From: Azolla caroliniana
Lineage: Eukaryota; Polypodiophyta
Reading direction: 5' to 3'
Assembly: GCA_043228905.1 (NCBI GenBank)
Contig: JBHGNT010000011.1
Coordinates: 5,022,001 to 5,086,000 of the forward strand
Length of the DNA stretch: 64,000 nt
Positions 33,647 to 46,357 of the stretch are shown here, in pieces. The position numbers were made by a program, and so were the translations under genes. The notes beneath the pieces are model-generated. The model was not told where the DNA came from. It searched no databases and worked only from the letters and a program-made list of their open reading frames with translations. Each line of letters begins with the position of its first letter. Positions within the stretch are counted from its first letter, which is position 1.

Positions 33647-34137
33647 TGTTGGGAAATCGTTCTCTCCAGATGGAATCCGGTGAGAACCATAAGAGAAGAC
33701 ATATGTGTAAATATGTTTCTTGAGTGAGCCTATTGAGGTTATATTTTTAAATAGCCCTAAGTTCATATCAGTATAAATATGACTTAGGGCAATCACTTTG
33801 AGTGTAGTTGTAGTTATTGTTATATTCTTGTATAGAGAGAGAGCGACAGAGAGAGAGGGGGAGAGAGAGTAAGATATAGAGCTATACTCTGTTGTAACCG
33901 CCAGTTGGTGAAGATCGCGAGCTCGAGGTCGTTGCCTCCGAGACTCTAATTGTACCTTTCTCCTATAGTGATAGTTGGAGTTTGTGGGCTCCCGTGGTTT
34001 TTCCCATTCAAGGTTTTCCAAGTAAACATCCTATGTATTTCCTTGTGTACTCTCCACTTCCCATTTGTGTGTTTCATTCGTAAAGAAGTGTTCAAGACTT
34101 GGTTGGTGTTGAGCAATATTCCGCGCCATTCCTCTCA
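33647..34137 (+). repeat. COP-A2 3' LTR
   Basis: 491 bp from TGTTGGGAAATCG to CATTCCTCTCA. TATA box GTATAAATAT at 33771-33780, followed by a GA-rich stretch near the expected RNA start and the shared terminal blocks TTTTCCAAGTAAACATCC and GAGCAATATTCCGC. Confidence 0.85.
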
Positions 34138-34139
34138 CG

Positions 34140-35430
34140 TTGATCGTAATACCATTGGTCATCTTGATGTCTTGATCCTCTGTTGTTGTACAAATGCCGA
34201 TCATTTCTATCATGGTGAGGTGAGTAATCACACTCATATCGTTGACTATTGCCCCTTCTATACTCATCTGAAGGTGCTCGTCCCTTTTATAATCATCTCG
34301 TCGATTTCAATCTAGTCAAAACTGATTCTCAGATCTTAGTCTATCCTCTTCTCGGAAACGGTTTGTCTGCCGCATTCTGTCATCCGGTCGGTCATTATGC
34401 GGCTCTATTTGCATTACCGGAGCCGCAACCTTGTTTAAGAGGTTATATTTGCACTCGTCTATTGTATGTCACTTTGAATGGAAAATTGGGCAATGTGTGT
34501 GTAATGTGCATTCTATTGTGGAAGGCCCAGGATTCAAGCAAGTTGTGCATTGAATTTCTTGTCAAAACCTCAATTCCTCCTGATTTGGTAATGATTTTTG
34601 TAAGGATGTTAGCAACATACTATTACTTGTTTGTGCTCTATCCATTACGAGTGCTTTGTCAATCACTTGCTCTAGTGATTGTTCCTTAAAATCGAAAACA
34701 GGTAGTGCAGTCCGGAGTGGCTCTCGGAGTGCCGATAAGAAGGCATCCTTCACATCTTCCTTAGGAGGGGTTCGTGCTAACAGCCTCCGAAGATTTGGAA
34801 TCGAATAATGAATTGGGGAAATATTTCATGAGCTTCTTGGTAAGCTGCATAGAATTGGTTCATAAGTTCCGGTTTTGGAATTTCCCAATGCAATAACCTG
34901 ATAAATTTACTAGTTAGTTATTTAAATGATTCAAACTCACCCTCTTCATGTTACGAGTAGCAATTAGTTGATTGCCCTTCTAACAACAATCTGAACTTTG
35001 CTATCTTCGATTTATCAATGTTTGCTTCTAAAAGTCGTTGTGAGACATGGTTAGCTTGGCATGTGGTGAGGAAAGTCGGCACATGTTGTTTTGCATCCGC
35101 GTCATCATTTTATTTGGGATAAGGATCATACATTATATCCTCCTCTAATACTCTTACCAAGTTGGTTAGGTGTCGGCGCTGGTCGAACGTCTCATCGTCC
35201 GAGCTACTGTCAGTCTGTAAATCGGAAATTGCCCTTAATTCCTCTACAGCCTCTTGTTGAATACGTTCAAAAAACTCTAGGTAAGTCGAATTTTCTTCTT
35301 GAACACGTCGGCTTTCCGATCTTGTGCGTGGTCGTCTGCTTCCTACAGGTTGTTCTGTACTAGGCCGACTAGGCGACATCCATTCTCCTTTGCTCTCTGT
35401 TTCAAATAGATGTAAAACCGGGCATGCCAA
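34140..35430 (-). pseudogene. Ty3/gypsy-like gag fragment
   Basis: Minus-strand frames read from 35430: a disordered, charged N-terminus (RRPRTRSESRRVQEENSTYL, RISDLQTDSSSDDE region). Then HVPTFLTTCQANHVSQRLLE, HWEIPKPELMNQFYAAYQEA and DAFLSALREPLRTALPVFDF, ending with IDKALVMDRAQ. A helical domain of this order, ending in LR..L..F....I..AL.xD, fits the retrotransposon gag domain of Ty3-like elements better than copia. Frameshifts and stops are frequent. No protease or RT follows within the window, and the zinc knuckle is not clear. Confidence 0.5.
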
Positions 35431-35599
35431 AATTTATGTCATCATATTCTTGGTCTACAAACACAAAGGGTCGAACAACTTACTATCAAAGCTGCTCTAT
35501 CAAAGGGAGCTATGGATTTGATGCATTCCAATTCCTTACTTTTTGACTCCACTCTAATTACTCTATGATATTCTTCACCAATCTGCCAATCCATAACTA

Positions 35600-37560
35600 T
35601 GAGAGGTTTCGACCCTACTGGATGAATAGTGTTGAGTCGAACTTCGACGGAACAAATCCCATCCAATGCAACAGTTCCGTGATCTTTGCTTTCCAAGCAC
35701 GTGGGGCTTGCTTTAGTCTGTACAAAGACTTCTTTAGTTGACAGACAGCTGACATGCTCAATCCGGACTGAAACCTGGGAGGTTGCATCATGTACATCTA
35801 TTTCTCAAGCTCTCCTTTCAAGAACACATTCTTCATGTCCATTTCATGCAGGTGTCATCCCTTCACCACCATTACAACCAACAACACCCAGACGGTTGTC
35901 ATTTTGGCAACCGATGCAAATGTCTCGTCAAAATCGATGTCATGTTGATGTGCGTAAGCTTTTGCCACCAATCGGGCCTTGTACCAATTGACAAAGCTAC
36001 CACCTGCATCCAATTGGCTTCAATCCTTTGGGGGCGTCAACTAGGTCTCATCTTTCATTCTCCATTAAGGCACACATCTCTTCCTCCATTGTGGCTCACC
36101 AATTTGTGTCCCTTGTCGCCTTTGTGTATCTCTTCAGCTCACACAGTTCTGCCACCTTTGTCATATACGCATAATAATGTGACATGTATTCATTGTACCA
36201 TACCAGATTACGGGGTTCTTCTCACGGGTGGATCAGTGCAACTTTTGGTTCGCCGATTTTATGGCCCTCTTCGTTGACTCCAACCTCATTTTTGGAGTTC
36301 CATCATTGCTCATGGCTCTGTTGGATTCTCTCTCATCTAACATGGCAACATCTATGCCATATTTCGGCATCTTCATCTTTGCCTTCTCCTTGTGTCTAAG
36401 CCTTCTCCTCGGCTTCTAGTGCGGGGACTGCAGAGTCGACTCTCCACTACTCGTCGGCTCATCATTGGGCTGGCTATTCTGGCTCAACCCCTGATTTGAT
36501 TCACTTAGCCAAAATGAGATCATACTCTCATCTAGAGTTCTAATCTCTTCTCCATCCAGGGACATCTCAGCCTCACAGGCCTCATCCTCAGAACTCAGAA
36601 TGGAGTTAATGGGGGTTGAAGGCGGAGGCAAGTACCACAGAGAAGATTCATCGATTACGACATCTTGACTAACTCAAACCTATTTAGTTTGGGGGTTATA
36701 ACATTTATAACCCTTTTGCTCGTCCGAGTAGTCAACTAGAATGCACTTCTTGGCTTTGGTTTCCAACTTTCTCCTCTTCTCTTTTGGCATGCACATATGT
36801 GATGCTATCGAACACCCTCAAGTGTCCCAAATTGTGCCTTCGCCCAAAATAGAGCTCATGTGGCGCCACTCCTCCATTTGCAGATGTCTGATTCTATAGG
36901 TAGACAGTTGTCCTAACTGCTTCTGCCTAGTAGAACTTTGGCATATGCTTCTCCTCAAGCATTGCCCTTGTCGCCTCCTCAATGGTCTGATTCGTTTGTT
37001 CGGCCACTCCATTCTACTCTAACATGTATTTGTAGGAGAATTCACAATCAATTCCTTCCGTTTGTAGATAACTTGAGAGCTGGTTGGAAAAGTATTCTTT
37101 ATTGCCATCCGTCTAGAGGCACATGATCTTGCGTCATGTCTCCCATTTAGCAAGGATTTTCACCTTTAGGAAACAGGAGAAGACTTCGTTCTTCTTCTCG
37201 ATCAAGCATGCCCAGGTATGCCAAGAGTAGTTATCGATGAAGGCTACAAAGTAATGACTCCCACCAATTCTCACGTTCTCTACCGATCCCCACACATCTA
37301 AATGGATCAAATCGATGTTATTTTGGTTTTAACTGCACTCGTTGGGGAATGGAAGTCAATGCTGCTTATCGAGTAGACAGGCTTCACAAACCTGGCCCTT
37401 CCGGCCACTAAATTTAAGTAGGCAAGAAATGATGTTCTTTGTCTTCATCTCTTGAAGCCAAGGGAAGTTGACATCGCCGATCCAATTGTGCCACAGGTCG
37501 ATGTCTGATTCAACCTTCTACCCATTGGTGAACATAGTTACAACTATACATACAAGACTC
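35600..37560 (-). pseudogene. COP-B2: inverted copia fragment, integrase to RT
   Basis: Minus-strand order from 37560: GAG-pre-integrase remnant, broken integrase core, the segment matching FGSIAYVHVPKEKRRKLD (about 36830-36740), an acidic linker (36631-36416, SILSSEDEACEAEMSLDGEE), RT start with deletions (about 36280-35900), then [20 protein letters not shown] at 35740. It stops near 35615 where unrelated minus-strand sequence leads to the Ty3-like gag. It lacks the YVDD region, RNase H and LTRs. Confidence 0.7.
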
Positions 37561-37689
37561 TCCACTTAGGCTAAACTAGTAGCGGTAAGGTCGGTGTGTA
37601 GCCTAATTTAGTTGATCTTCTGGATTGTGTGTTGTCCAGGTTCACATGGGAGTCAATCAGGTCGACTTGTTCAGATCAATTTACCTCTG

Positions 37690-40500
37690 ATTCGACTCAT
37701 TTGCTCGAATCGACTCATTTCTGATTCCGACTCTTGGTCTTCAGTTGATCTGCATCCATTACGAGCTCCTGGATATGATTAAACCACACCTCAATGTGTC
37801 TCTTCTTCACGTGACGGACTGGATTTTGAATAAGGTGTATTGCACTTTGAGAGTCACAATAGATAGTCAGCATTGGATGGTCTATTCGTCTTGTCACTGA
37901 GAAGTTGGTGTAGTTAGATGGCTTCCTTCGCTACCTCTAATGCTACTATGTACTCAAGCTCTATGGTAGACAAGATTATGCACTCTTGAAGCTTCAACCT
38001 CCATGATATAGCACCACCACCATAGGTGAAAAGATAGCATGATGTCGACTTCTGATTATCCGTAGTTTTGGCATAGTCAGAGTCGGTATAGCCTTCGACT
38101 TTGGTCAGATTGGTCGTTCTAAAAGTTAGTTGTGCATCCTTGGTTCTTCTTAGATACTTAAATATGTGCTTGATGGCCTCCCGATGATTTTGTCCTCGGT
38201 TCGACATGTATCGGCTGACAACCCCTACGGTATAGGCAAGGTCGGGTCAAGTCACCACCATTTTGTACATGATACTTCCTACGGCAGATGCATAGGGTAA
38301 CTTTCCATTCAGCTTTCTCTCCTCATCTGTTGAAGGAGAGTCTCTATCCAATAGTCTAATCGATGTCAATAGCAGAGTTGATGTTGGCTTCACATTCTCC
38401 ATGTTGAAGCTCTTCAACACCTTATGAATGTAGTTGGACTACGAGAGCCGGACATTCATTGTCCTCAGATTTCACTCAATCCTCATGCCTAGTATATGTC
38501 GGGTTTGTCCGAATTCCTTCATCATAAATTTTTCATGAAGGCTCCACTTTAGTTCTCTGATCTCTGCTCAATTGCTCCCTGCAATGAGTATGTCGTTGAA
38601 ATATAGGATCAGATAGATCTTGAACCTGTTGGCAAACAACCAAATATACATACATGGGTTGGAGTCAAACCTGTGGTAAACAAGCTGCCAAATGTAGGTA
38701 TCGAACTTCTGATACCACATTCTCGATGCTTTTCTTAAGCCAACCTGTGGTAAACAAGCTGCCAAATGTAGGTATCGAACTTCTGATACCACATTCTCGA
38801 TGCTTTTCTTAAGCCATAAAAGCTTTTGTTCAATTGATATATGAGGTAACCTTCCTCCTTTGTCTCTGTGAATCTTGACGGATGAGACATATGGATGTCT
38901 CCTTCCAAGTCTTGACGTCTAACTTCGTCTTGACGTCTAACTTCTCAAGCTCTAGGCCTTCCGTCGCCACGACCCCAAGTAATCTAGACTACTAGTGAGA
39001 ATATCACCTCATAATCGACCCCATGTTCTTGTTTGAATCCATTTGCAATGAGATGAGCTTTGTATTTGGGCTTCTTTGAATCAAATACATATTTGTATCG
39101 GAAGACCCATTTGCAAGGCACCGGCGTCCTTCTAGCTGGTAATTTGATCAGCTCCCATGTTTTGATTCTAATGAATCGAGTCCATCTCAAATTTTATGGC
39201 TTGTAGCCATGTGTCGGCATTTGGTGCAGTTATAGCTTCCTTGAAAGAGCTTGGTTAGACTACATCCGTGTAATTGACATAGTTGAGGCCCGATTGATAG
39301 AACTCTGTTGACCTTCAAACTTGTTTGGATCTCCTGGGTGCCAACTTGGTTGGTTCGGATCCTTTGATCAACAATGTTGGATGATCGCCATTACTTAAAC
39401 TTTGTTCAAGAGTTCTTCAAGATGATCTGCTCCTGCAATTGGAGTTCATTGTTGTTAGATCATCCCCCCCTTCTTTCGGATCAATTGTTAGAGGGATTTG
39501 TGCCCTGGCCATTTCGGCTCGGCTTTTCAGTACCTTAGCATGTTTGGGTGATTTTATAATTTCGACTCTATCTATTTCACCTCTTGACGATGTCTTAGAT
39601 GAATTCAAGAGTTGACATCTTGGCTATTCAAATTCGACAGGGGGTTCACTTGCTTGGTCTTCTTTGACTATTTATCGAATTGCCAATACAGCTTGATGGG
39701 TCAGTCCTTCTACGACATCTCTGTCGATGTCGAAGGAGACCTTTTTACCGACCCTTTTTGGTTGATTTCGTTCAGAGAGAATCGATTCTTCATTGAAGAC
39801 TACGTCACTACTCCAGATCAATTTCCGATTCTCTGGATCTTATAGTCGATAGCCAAAGTCCCCATTGGTTCCATAACTGATAAATATACAATTAAGTGCA
39901 TGGGGTGCCAGCTTGTTCCTCGTATCCCTAGGGATGAATGCATAGGTTTCACATCCGAATATATGGAGCCTATCGTAGGTCGGTTTTTTGCCAAACCATA
40001 GTGCTTGTGGCACTTCCAACCGTATTGCTCTTGATGGCAACAGATTTATCATATATATTGTCATCTGCAATGCTTCAACCCAAAATTCCAGTGTTAGTCC
40101 GGAATGTTGGAGCATTGTTGTCACCCTCTCTTGGATCGTTCCGTTGATCCATTCCGCCACGCCATTCTGCATGGGTATATTTGGAATAGTCTTCTAGTGT
40201 TGGATCCCTTTGTTGGATAGGTATTATTTAAAGGCTCGGGAGGTGTATTCACCTACGTTGTTGGACCGAAGTGTCTTCACTCAGCGTCCTGATCATTTTC
40301 CACTTTGGCTAACCACCAAGAGAAGACGTTGAGCACTTCATCTTTGGACTTAATCGAATAAGCCCAAACCTTCCATGTACAATCATCTACGAATGTGATG
40401 AAGTACTAGGAGGCTCTTAATGACCTTTTGGGTATCGGCCCACATATATATGGATGGACTAGTTGTAGGGGTTGTCGTACTATCTTGGAATGGAGAGAGT
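37690..40500 (-). pseudogene. COP-C1: inverted copia pol fragment, integrase to RNase H
   Basis: Read from 40500 on the minus strand: integrase (FVDDCTWKVWAY, MQNGVAEWINGTIQERV at 40172, PSRAIRLEVPQALWFGKKP, GCETYAFIPRDTRNKLAPHA), a linker, RT start CKWVFRYKYVFDSKKPKYKA (about 39100), a deleted middle, and LILYFNDILIAGSN (about 38600, YVDD changed to YFND). RNase H follows (VEGYTDSDYAKTTDNQKS, YCDSQSAIHLIQNPV). The family is the same as COP-C2, whose LTRs are intact, but no LTR is found here. A COP-A3 fragment abuts it at about 40520. Confidence 0.75.
38668..38815. repeat. 74-bp perfect tandem duplication in COP-C1
   Basis: The 74 bases starting AACCTGTGGTAAACAAGCTG at 38668 are repeated without visible change at 38742. 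An 18-bp duplication (CTTGACGTCTAACTTC) also occurs near 38912-38945. Confidence 0.9.
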
Positions 40501-40519
40501 GCGGAGTTCAGGTTTGTTT

Positions 40520-43391
40520 CCCGGAATGACAATGCTCGCCATAACGGGTTAACCGAAAGGATGAACCAGACCATCATGGAGAGAGTCTGATATATGTTGT
40601 CACATGCGAAGCTGCCGAAGATATATTGAGCTGAGGCACTGATAACAACTGCTTACATTATAAACAGGTCTCCCTCGGTACCACTCCAAGGTGACATACC
40701 ACATTTAAGGGTTTGGTTTGCATTAGAGGTGTCATACTAGCATCTAAGGGTGTTCAGTTGCTTGTATCTGCATATAGATAAGGAGCAGAGGCGGAAACTT
40801 GATCCCAAGGTCTGATAGTGTTTGTTTCTCGGCTACAGAGTAGATGAGTTCGGCTATCGACTGTGGGACCTAATCGACAAGAAGGTGATTAGGAGCCGAG
40901 ATATCATCTTCATGTAAGAAAAGACAATTGTCGATTGGGAGATGAAGAAGATAGGGTCAGCTAACAATCGGCAACAGTTCGGTTCGGTTTCAGAGGGTCC
41001 AAACCGAACCGGTTTGGAACTGAGCCGTTTAAATTTTTTGAAACTTGAACCAAACCGTGAAACCGCTACACCGAATCGTTAAACTTTTTCAAACCGTTAA
41101 ACAATTAAACCGTAAAAACCGCGGTTTCGTGGTTCGGTTTTGGTTTTCAACATAGGTCAAATTTTTAATATCTCATTATTTAGAATTTTTAAGTTCCTAA
41201 AATGTGAGAATAAGGTGTAAAAATGAAAAGATTGTTTGAAAACAATTTTTTAAATTTTTAAAGTTTTTTTAAAACATATTTAAAAAATTAAATATTAAAA
41301 ACCGTTAAATTGTTAAAACCGTTGTTTTTTACTATTGAAACCTAACCAAACCGTTAAAAAAAACCTAAACCTGAACCGAACCGAACCATTGAAATCGTTA
41401 AGCCATTAAACCACGGTTTCGCGGTTTGGTTTGGTGCAAACTGAACAATTGCCGATTGTTAGGGTCAGCTTCCCAGTCCACCGAAAATAGGCCTCCAGCG
41501 ACCGAATTGAGCCGAGTTGATGATTGACTTAATCGAATAGAAGTTGATCCAACCGAAGTCGAATACGAACCAGTCGGCCGAGTAGATATTTAGTAAATTC
41601 GAGAGTCGACTGAGGACCAAGAGTAGCCAGTCGAAAGAAGACAGTCAGCCGAACGAGGATCTGAATCCGATTGGGATTAAGAACTAATAGTAGAGGTCGA
41701 ATAGGAACCAACTATTGCCAATAAAGGCATAAGATACCCTCTGAGAGAGAGAAGGCCCCCTCGTATATTTCCGGATAGAGAATATGTGTTGTTAACCGAT
41801 GAGGACAGCGGAAAAGCTTTGAGGAAGCAAAGAGGCATACCCACAGCCGAAAGTGGTTGAGTGCCATGCAAGACAAGATGGAATCCTTGCATGAGAACTA
41901 CATGTATGAACCGACAGAGCTTCTGAAAGAAAAGAAGGCACTCTGGAACAAATGGGTATAAAAATTGAAGCCGGGAGAAAGTAGGAATCCACAGAAATAC
42001 AAAGCCCAAATCATTGTGAAAGGTTTTCAACAGAAGAAGGGTGTGGATTTCGACGAAGTATTTGCCCAAGTAGTGAAGATGGCATCCATCCGAATGGTGC
42101 TGAGCATAGCAGCTAGCATGGACTTAGTAGTTAAACAACAACAGAAGAAGGGTGTGGATTTCAACGAAGTATTTGCCCCGGACAGTGTTGAGCATAGTAG
42201 CTAGCATGGACTTAGAAGACAACTTTCCTGCATGGAGATTTGGAGGAAGAAATCTACATACAGCAACCGGAAGGCTTTGTGGAGAAAGGAAAGCAAAATT
42301 GGGTGTGTCAAGCAGAAAGGCTTTGTGGAGAAAGGTTGTACAAGCTGAAGGAAGCACCCCGACAATGGTACCGAAAATTCAAGTCCTTCATGATAGATCA
42401 TGAGTTCCATAAGATGCAAGTTGATCACTGTGTCTTTGTTAAGAAATATGATGAAGGAGGCTTTCTCATCCTCCTGTTGTATGTTGATGAGAAAGTCTTT
42501 GGGCGAATCTTTTTCAATGACGGATATAGGTCCGGCAAAGCAGATTCTGGGGATGCACATTGTTCGGGATCAGACAAATAAGTTGTCGTGGTTGTCATAG
42601 GAGAAATATGTGACGAAGGTGCTCCAAAGATTTAATATGCATGGCACAAAGCTGGTTGGCTCGACACTACAGACAAACTGCAAGCTAAAGAGAGGCCAAT
42701 GTCCAAAGACGAAGACAGCGAAGGTTGAGATGATGAAGGTCCCCTATGCCTCAACAGTTGGAAGTCTGATGTACACGATGGTATGTACAAGGCTTGACAT
42801 TGGATATGCGGTCGGAGTCGTCAGCCGATACATGAACAATCTGGGCAGTGGATACTTCGGTAGCTAAGAGGCACTTCGAGCGTGTGCCTCCAATTCCGCT
42901 CAGGTAACCCCATATTAGAAGGTTTCACTGATTCAGACATGTTGGCTGATGAGGATACCAGCCGGTCCATGTCCGGATACGTAATGACTTATGCAAGGGG
43001 AACCGTCTCATGGTACTCGAGACTAAAGAAGGTCATGGTATTGTCGACCAAGGAAGCTCAATACATGGTTATAGTAGAAGTCAGCAAGGAAATTATTTGG
43101 ATGAAGGAATTCATCGGAGAGTTAGGGATTCAAGAAGAAGAATTCAGACTCTACTACAACAACCAAAGTACCATCCACCTTGCGAAGAATGTCGCATACC
43201 ACTCAAGGACCAAGATCATCCACAAGAGATACCATTGGCTCTGGGAGAGTGTAGAAGAGATGGATTTTTCTCTAATGAAGATCCACATAGCAGAAAACGG
43301 ACCTAACATGTTGATGAAGATCCACTCGGTAGAGAAGCTTGCCGCGTGCAGAAAATGGGTCAGATTGACAAAGCACCCCATGCCGGAGTGA
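40520..43391 (+). pseudogene. COP-A3: copia pol from mid-integrase to RNase H
   Basis: It begins abruptly inside integrase (NGLTERMNQTIMERV with stop, NRSPSVPLQGD), runs through the capsid-proximal segment to DRLWDLIDKKVIRSRDI, and is split at 40962-41461 by a hAT MITE. After a linker it has RT (KW-V-stop-K at 41959-41961, YKAQIIVKGFQQKKGVDFDE, KKYDEGGFLILLLYVDEK with the second Asp of YVDD changed). RNase H follows (EGFTDSDMLADED, YYNNQSTIHLAKNV), ending KHPMPE. Local duplications of 111 bp (42028/42139) and about 46 bp (42271/42317) disrupt RT. A purine tract (AAGGGGG at 43391) precedes the 3' LTR. Confidence 0.75.
40962..41461. mobile_element. 500-bp hAT-type MITE
   Basis: Perfect 8-bp target duplication GGGTCAGC (40954-40961 and 41462-41469). 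Terminal inverted repeats start TAACAATCGGCAA. The inside is AT-rich with many AACCGTT/AACGGTT and CGGTTCGGTT motifs and no coding region. An 8-bp duplication with short inverted repeats is the hAT signature. It sits in the COP-A3 linker. Confidence 0.9.
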
Positions 43392-43401
43392 AGGGGGAAT
43401 T

Positions 43402-43959
43402 TGTTAGGAGATAGGTCCCTCCGGATGGGAAGGAGAACGCGAGCCAAAGAGAAGAGAAATCTTAATCGTTCAACAACGACTCGGCCGAGGCCGAAAATCT
43501 TCTAATAATCGATTTGGCTAATAGCCCAATTGGTGGAAGCCGACTCAAGGCTATAATTGTAAATAGCCTCAATGTGCCCTTAGTGGGATATATTTGTAAA
43601 TAGCTGTGTATATATTTATAAATATAGTTAGGGAGGATGATCATTATTATTGTAAGAAGTTATAGTGTGTAGTTGCCTATGTAACTAGTGTGTGAGAGTG
43701 AGAGAGTGTGTGAGTAACATTATAGCCGTTTGTGGACGAAGAAGAGCTCAAGGTCATTGCCTTGAAGCTTCTTGTTGTATTACTTCCACCATAGTGATTC
43801 GTTTTGAGGTTTGTGAACTCCCGTGGTTTTATCCCTTTTAGGGTTTTCCACGTTAACATCTTGTTTCATTGTTTGTGTCATTTTTCTGTTTTGGTTGGTC
43901 TCTTCTTGCCTTTGCATTTTACATGCTATCCAATTGTGGTTGGTCTCTCATATATAACA
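43402..43959 (+). repeat. COP-A3 3' LTR
   Basis: 558 bp from TGTTAGGAGATAGGTCCCTCC to TATATAACA, with ATATTTATAAATATAG near 43610 and the shared block GGTTTTCCACGTTAACATC. COP-B3 starts directly after it. Confidence 0.7.
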
Positions 43960-46357
43960 TAATCCGATGGATGCGAGCACCTCGAAACAAAAAGAGGTGT
44001 GGTACATCGACTCTAGAGTTTCTAATTACATGACTAACCACGAAGAATGGTTCTCAAGTTTGGAGAAGTTGGAGCAGTGGGGATATATCGAGACCAACGA
44101 CCACACAATCCACCCCATCAAGTATATCAACGATGTCACTATGAGCCATGTTGGTCAAAGAGGTTGCATGAGGAATTTCTTGCATGTGACAACAATCTCC
44201 AAGCACTTGTTGTCGCCCAGATAGATTGTTGACCAGGTCATGCAAGTTTCATTCAATCACCATGTCTTCTTCATCGAGGACTAAGGCCATGTAATCGAGC
44301 AGGGGCACAGAGAAAGGAGGATGTTTATCCTCGATACAAGTGATGTTGGTGCCGCAATGTTTGCGAAGCGACATAAGGTTGAATCAAATTGCATCCTGTG
44401 GCACAAGTGGATCGGTCACATCAACTTTCCAAGGCTTCAATATATGCAGTCTTCCCAAAGTTTAGTGGCCTGAAGCACCAAATCTGTGAAGCATGCAAAC
44501 TTGGAAATCAACATCTGCTTCCTTTCCCCAACAAACGTAATCGGAGCCAAAATAAGCTCGATCTAATCCATTTGGATGTATGGGGACCAGCACTGAATGT
44601 GAGCATAGGTTGGAGATAATATATTGGTCTCCTTCATTGATGACTTCACACGGCACACTTGGGTCTTCATAATTTAGAAGAAAGGCGAAGTCTTCCCTTG
44701 TTTCCTAAAGCTCAAAAGCCTAATTGAAAGGGAGACCGAAAGAAAGATGAATTGTTTGAGGTCCGTTGGTAGAAAATAGTACTTTTTCTGCAAAAGGAAG
44801 GAATTCAGAGAGATTTCTCCTACAGATGTACACCGCAACAAAACGACATAGCTGAAAGGAAGAATTGGACGATTTTTGAAGTGCCAAGGCCAATGCTTGA
44901 AGAGAAGCATATGCCGAAGGCTTATTACGCTGAAGTGGTTTGGATGGTCGTGTATTTTCTAAATCTGACATTGGCAAGTGGAGTGCAAGTATCTCCACAT
45001 GAGCTATATTTCGGACGTAAGACGAATTTGGCAAACTTATGAGTGTTTGGTAGCACAACGCATTCGTGCATGTGTTAGATGAGACACAGAGGAAGTTAGA
45101 TTGAACAGCTGAAAAGTGCATATTTGAATTTTATTCGGATGAAGAGAAGGGTTACAAGTGCTAAAACCCCCGAACCAAAGAGGTGTGAGTAAGCCGAGAC
45201 ATTGTTTTTGATGAATCGGCTTTGTGGTATCAACCTCTGCCTAATCCTACCTCTATGAATTCTAAGCCGAACTCAGAAGATAAGGCAAGTGTAGTGGGCT
45301 CATTTGACAAGGAAATCAGCACTCACGAAGAGGGTCCGATTTCATTTCGGCTAAGTGGGCCGATTGAGGAGCAAAGTCGAAATGACCCACCAGCGAGTGA
45401 TGAGGAATTGGTCATCCTATCCTTGAAGAAGCTGACACGCCACGAGAAAGGAAAGAAGAAAATGTCTGGATACGGAAACTGACGATGTGTTAAGCAATGA
45501 CGGTGGACTTGTTGAGATGAGGTCAGCTTTGGCCACGAGGGCCATGAAATTGGCCAACAAGGAGTTGCGTCGATCGACACGCCACGAGTACCCAGTAACC
45601 CAATACATGTAAAATGAATATATGGCGCATCATTATGCATTCATGATGAAGGTAGCATCAGTTCGTGAGCCGGAGAGCTTTGTGGAGAAATCACAATATG
45701 CCAAGTGGCAAGAGGCCATGGAGGAAGAAATGCAAGCGATAGCCGACAAGCAAACATGGGATCTGGTTGACCCTCCCCAACACTACAAGCTGATTGGATG
45801 TAAATGGGTATAAAAGGTAAACTACAATGCTAATGACTCGGTCAACCGGTACAAGGCCTAATTGGTGGCCAAGGGATATGCCCAAACCAAAGGATGATGA
45901 CCAACTATGTGGTTCTGGTGGTGGCAGGAGCAAAGGGATGGAGTCTCCACCAGATGGACGTGAAGAATGCATTCCATCAAGGCAATCTTAAGGAACATGT
46001 ATATATGGTCCAACCCCCTGCATTTAGCTCCGAGATGAACAAGTCGGAGTGTTTTGGGTGAAGAAGTCGCTTTACGGTCTCAAGCAAGCCCCAAGAGCTT
46101 GAAACTCTAAAATCACACAGCGTTTACATAAGATGGAGTTTGAGGTCCCAAAGTCTGACTCATCGTTGTTCATCCGAAAAGGTCATGCAAGTCCAATTTG
46201 CATTTTGTTGTACATGGATAACATGGTCATCACGGGTGCCGACCTTGCCGAAATCGGCCATGTCAAATCCCAATTGTCAGACATATTCAAAATGAAGGAC
46301 TTGGGGGACCTCCATTACTTCCTCGGCATGGAAGTGATACATAGCCCTGATGGAATA
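43960..46357 (+). pseudogene. COP-B3: copia protease to RT, split by COP-C2
   Basis: Starts at KQKEVWYIDSRVSNYMTNHE (protease; DSG is DSR). Then GAG-pre-integrase (LWHKWIGHINFPRLQ), zinc pair CEACKLGNQ, integrase with stops, a linker (SFRLSGPIEEQSRND), RT start (CKWV-stop-K at 45811-45813), KSDSSLFIRKG, and LLYMDNMVITGAD where YVDD is YMDN. MKDLGDLHYFLGMEVIHSPDG ends at 46357. The next codons (LLTQRQYVLNMMYKF) are found at 51232-51350, after COP-C2 and its target duplication, so the frame was continuous before that insertion. Confidence 0.8.

Larger units (their letters stand above)
29497..34137 (+). mobile_element. COP-A2: copia element with truncated 5' LTR and complete 3' LTR
   Basis: 5' LTR remnant 29497-29803 (TATA block AGTATAAATATGAC at about 29632, GA-rich tract) is joined directly to mid-gag. 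A deletion therefore removed the LTR end, primer site and gag start. Gag, protease, integrase, RT and RNase H follow in the copia order. A purine tract AAGGGGGAGA (33636-33645) precedes the 3' LTR at 33647-34137. No matching target duplication could be assigned because the 5' end is damaged. Confidence 0.8.

Noticed and set aside
35430-35620. Possible LTR or primer site of the Ty3-like gag fragment
   Set aside because: GCTTTGATAG-like repeats are too weak to call a primer site, and no LTR pair is visible.
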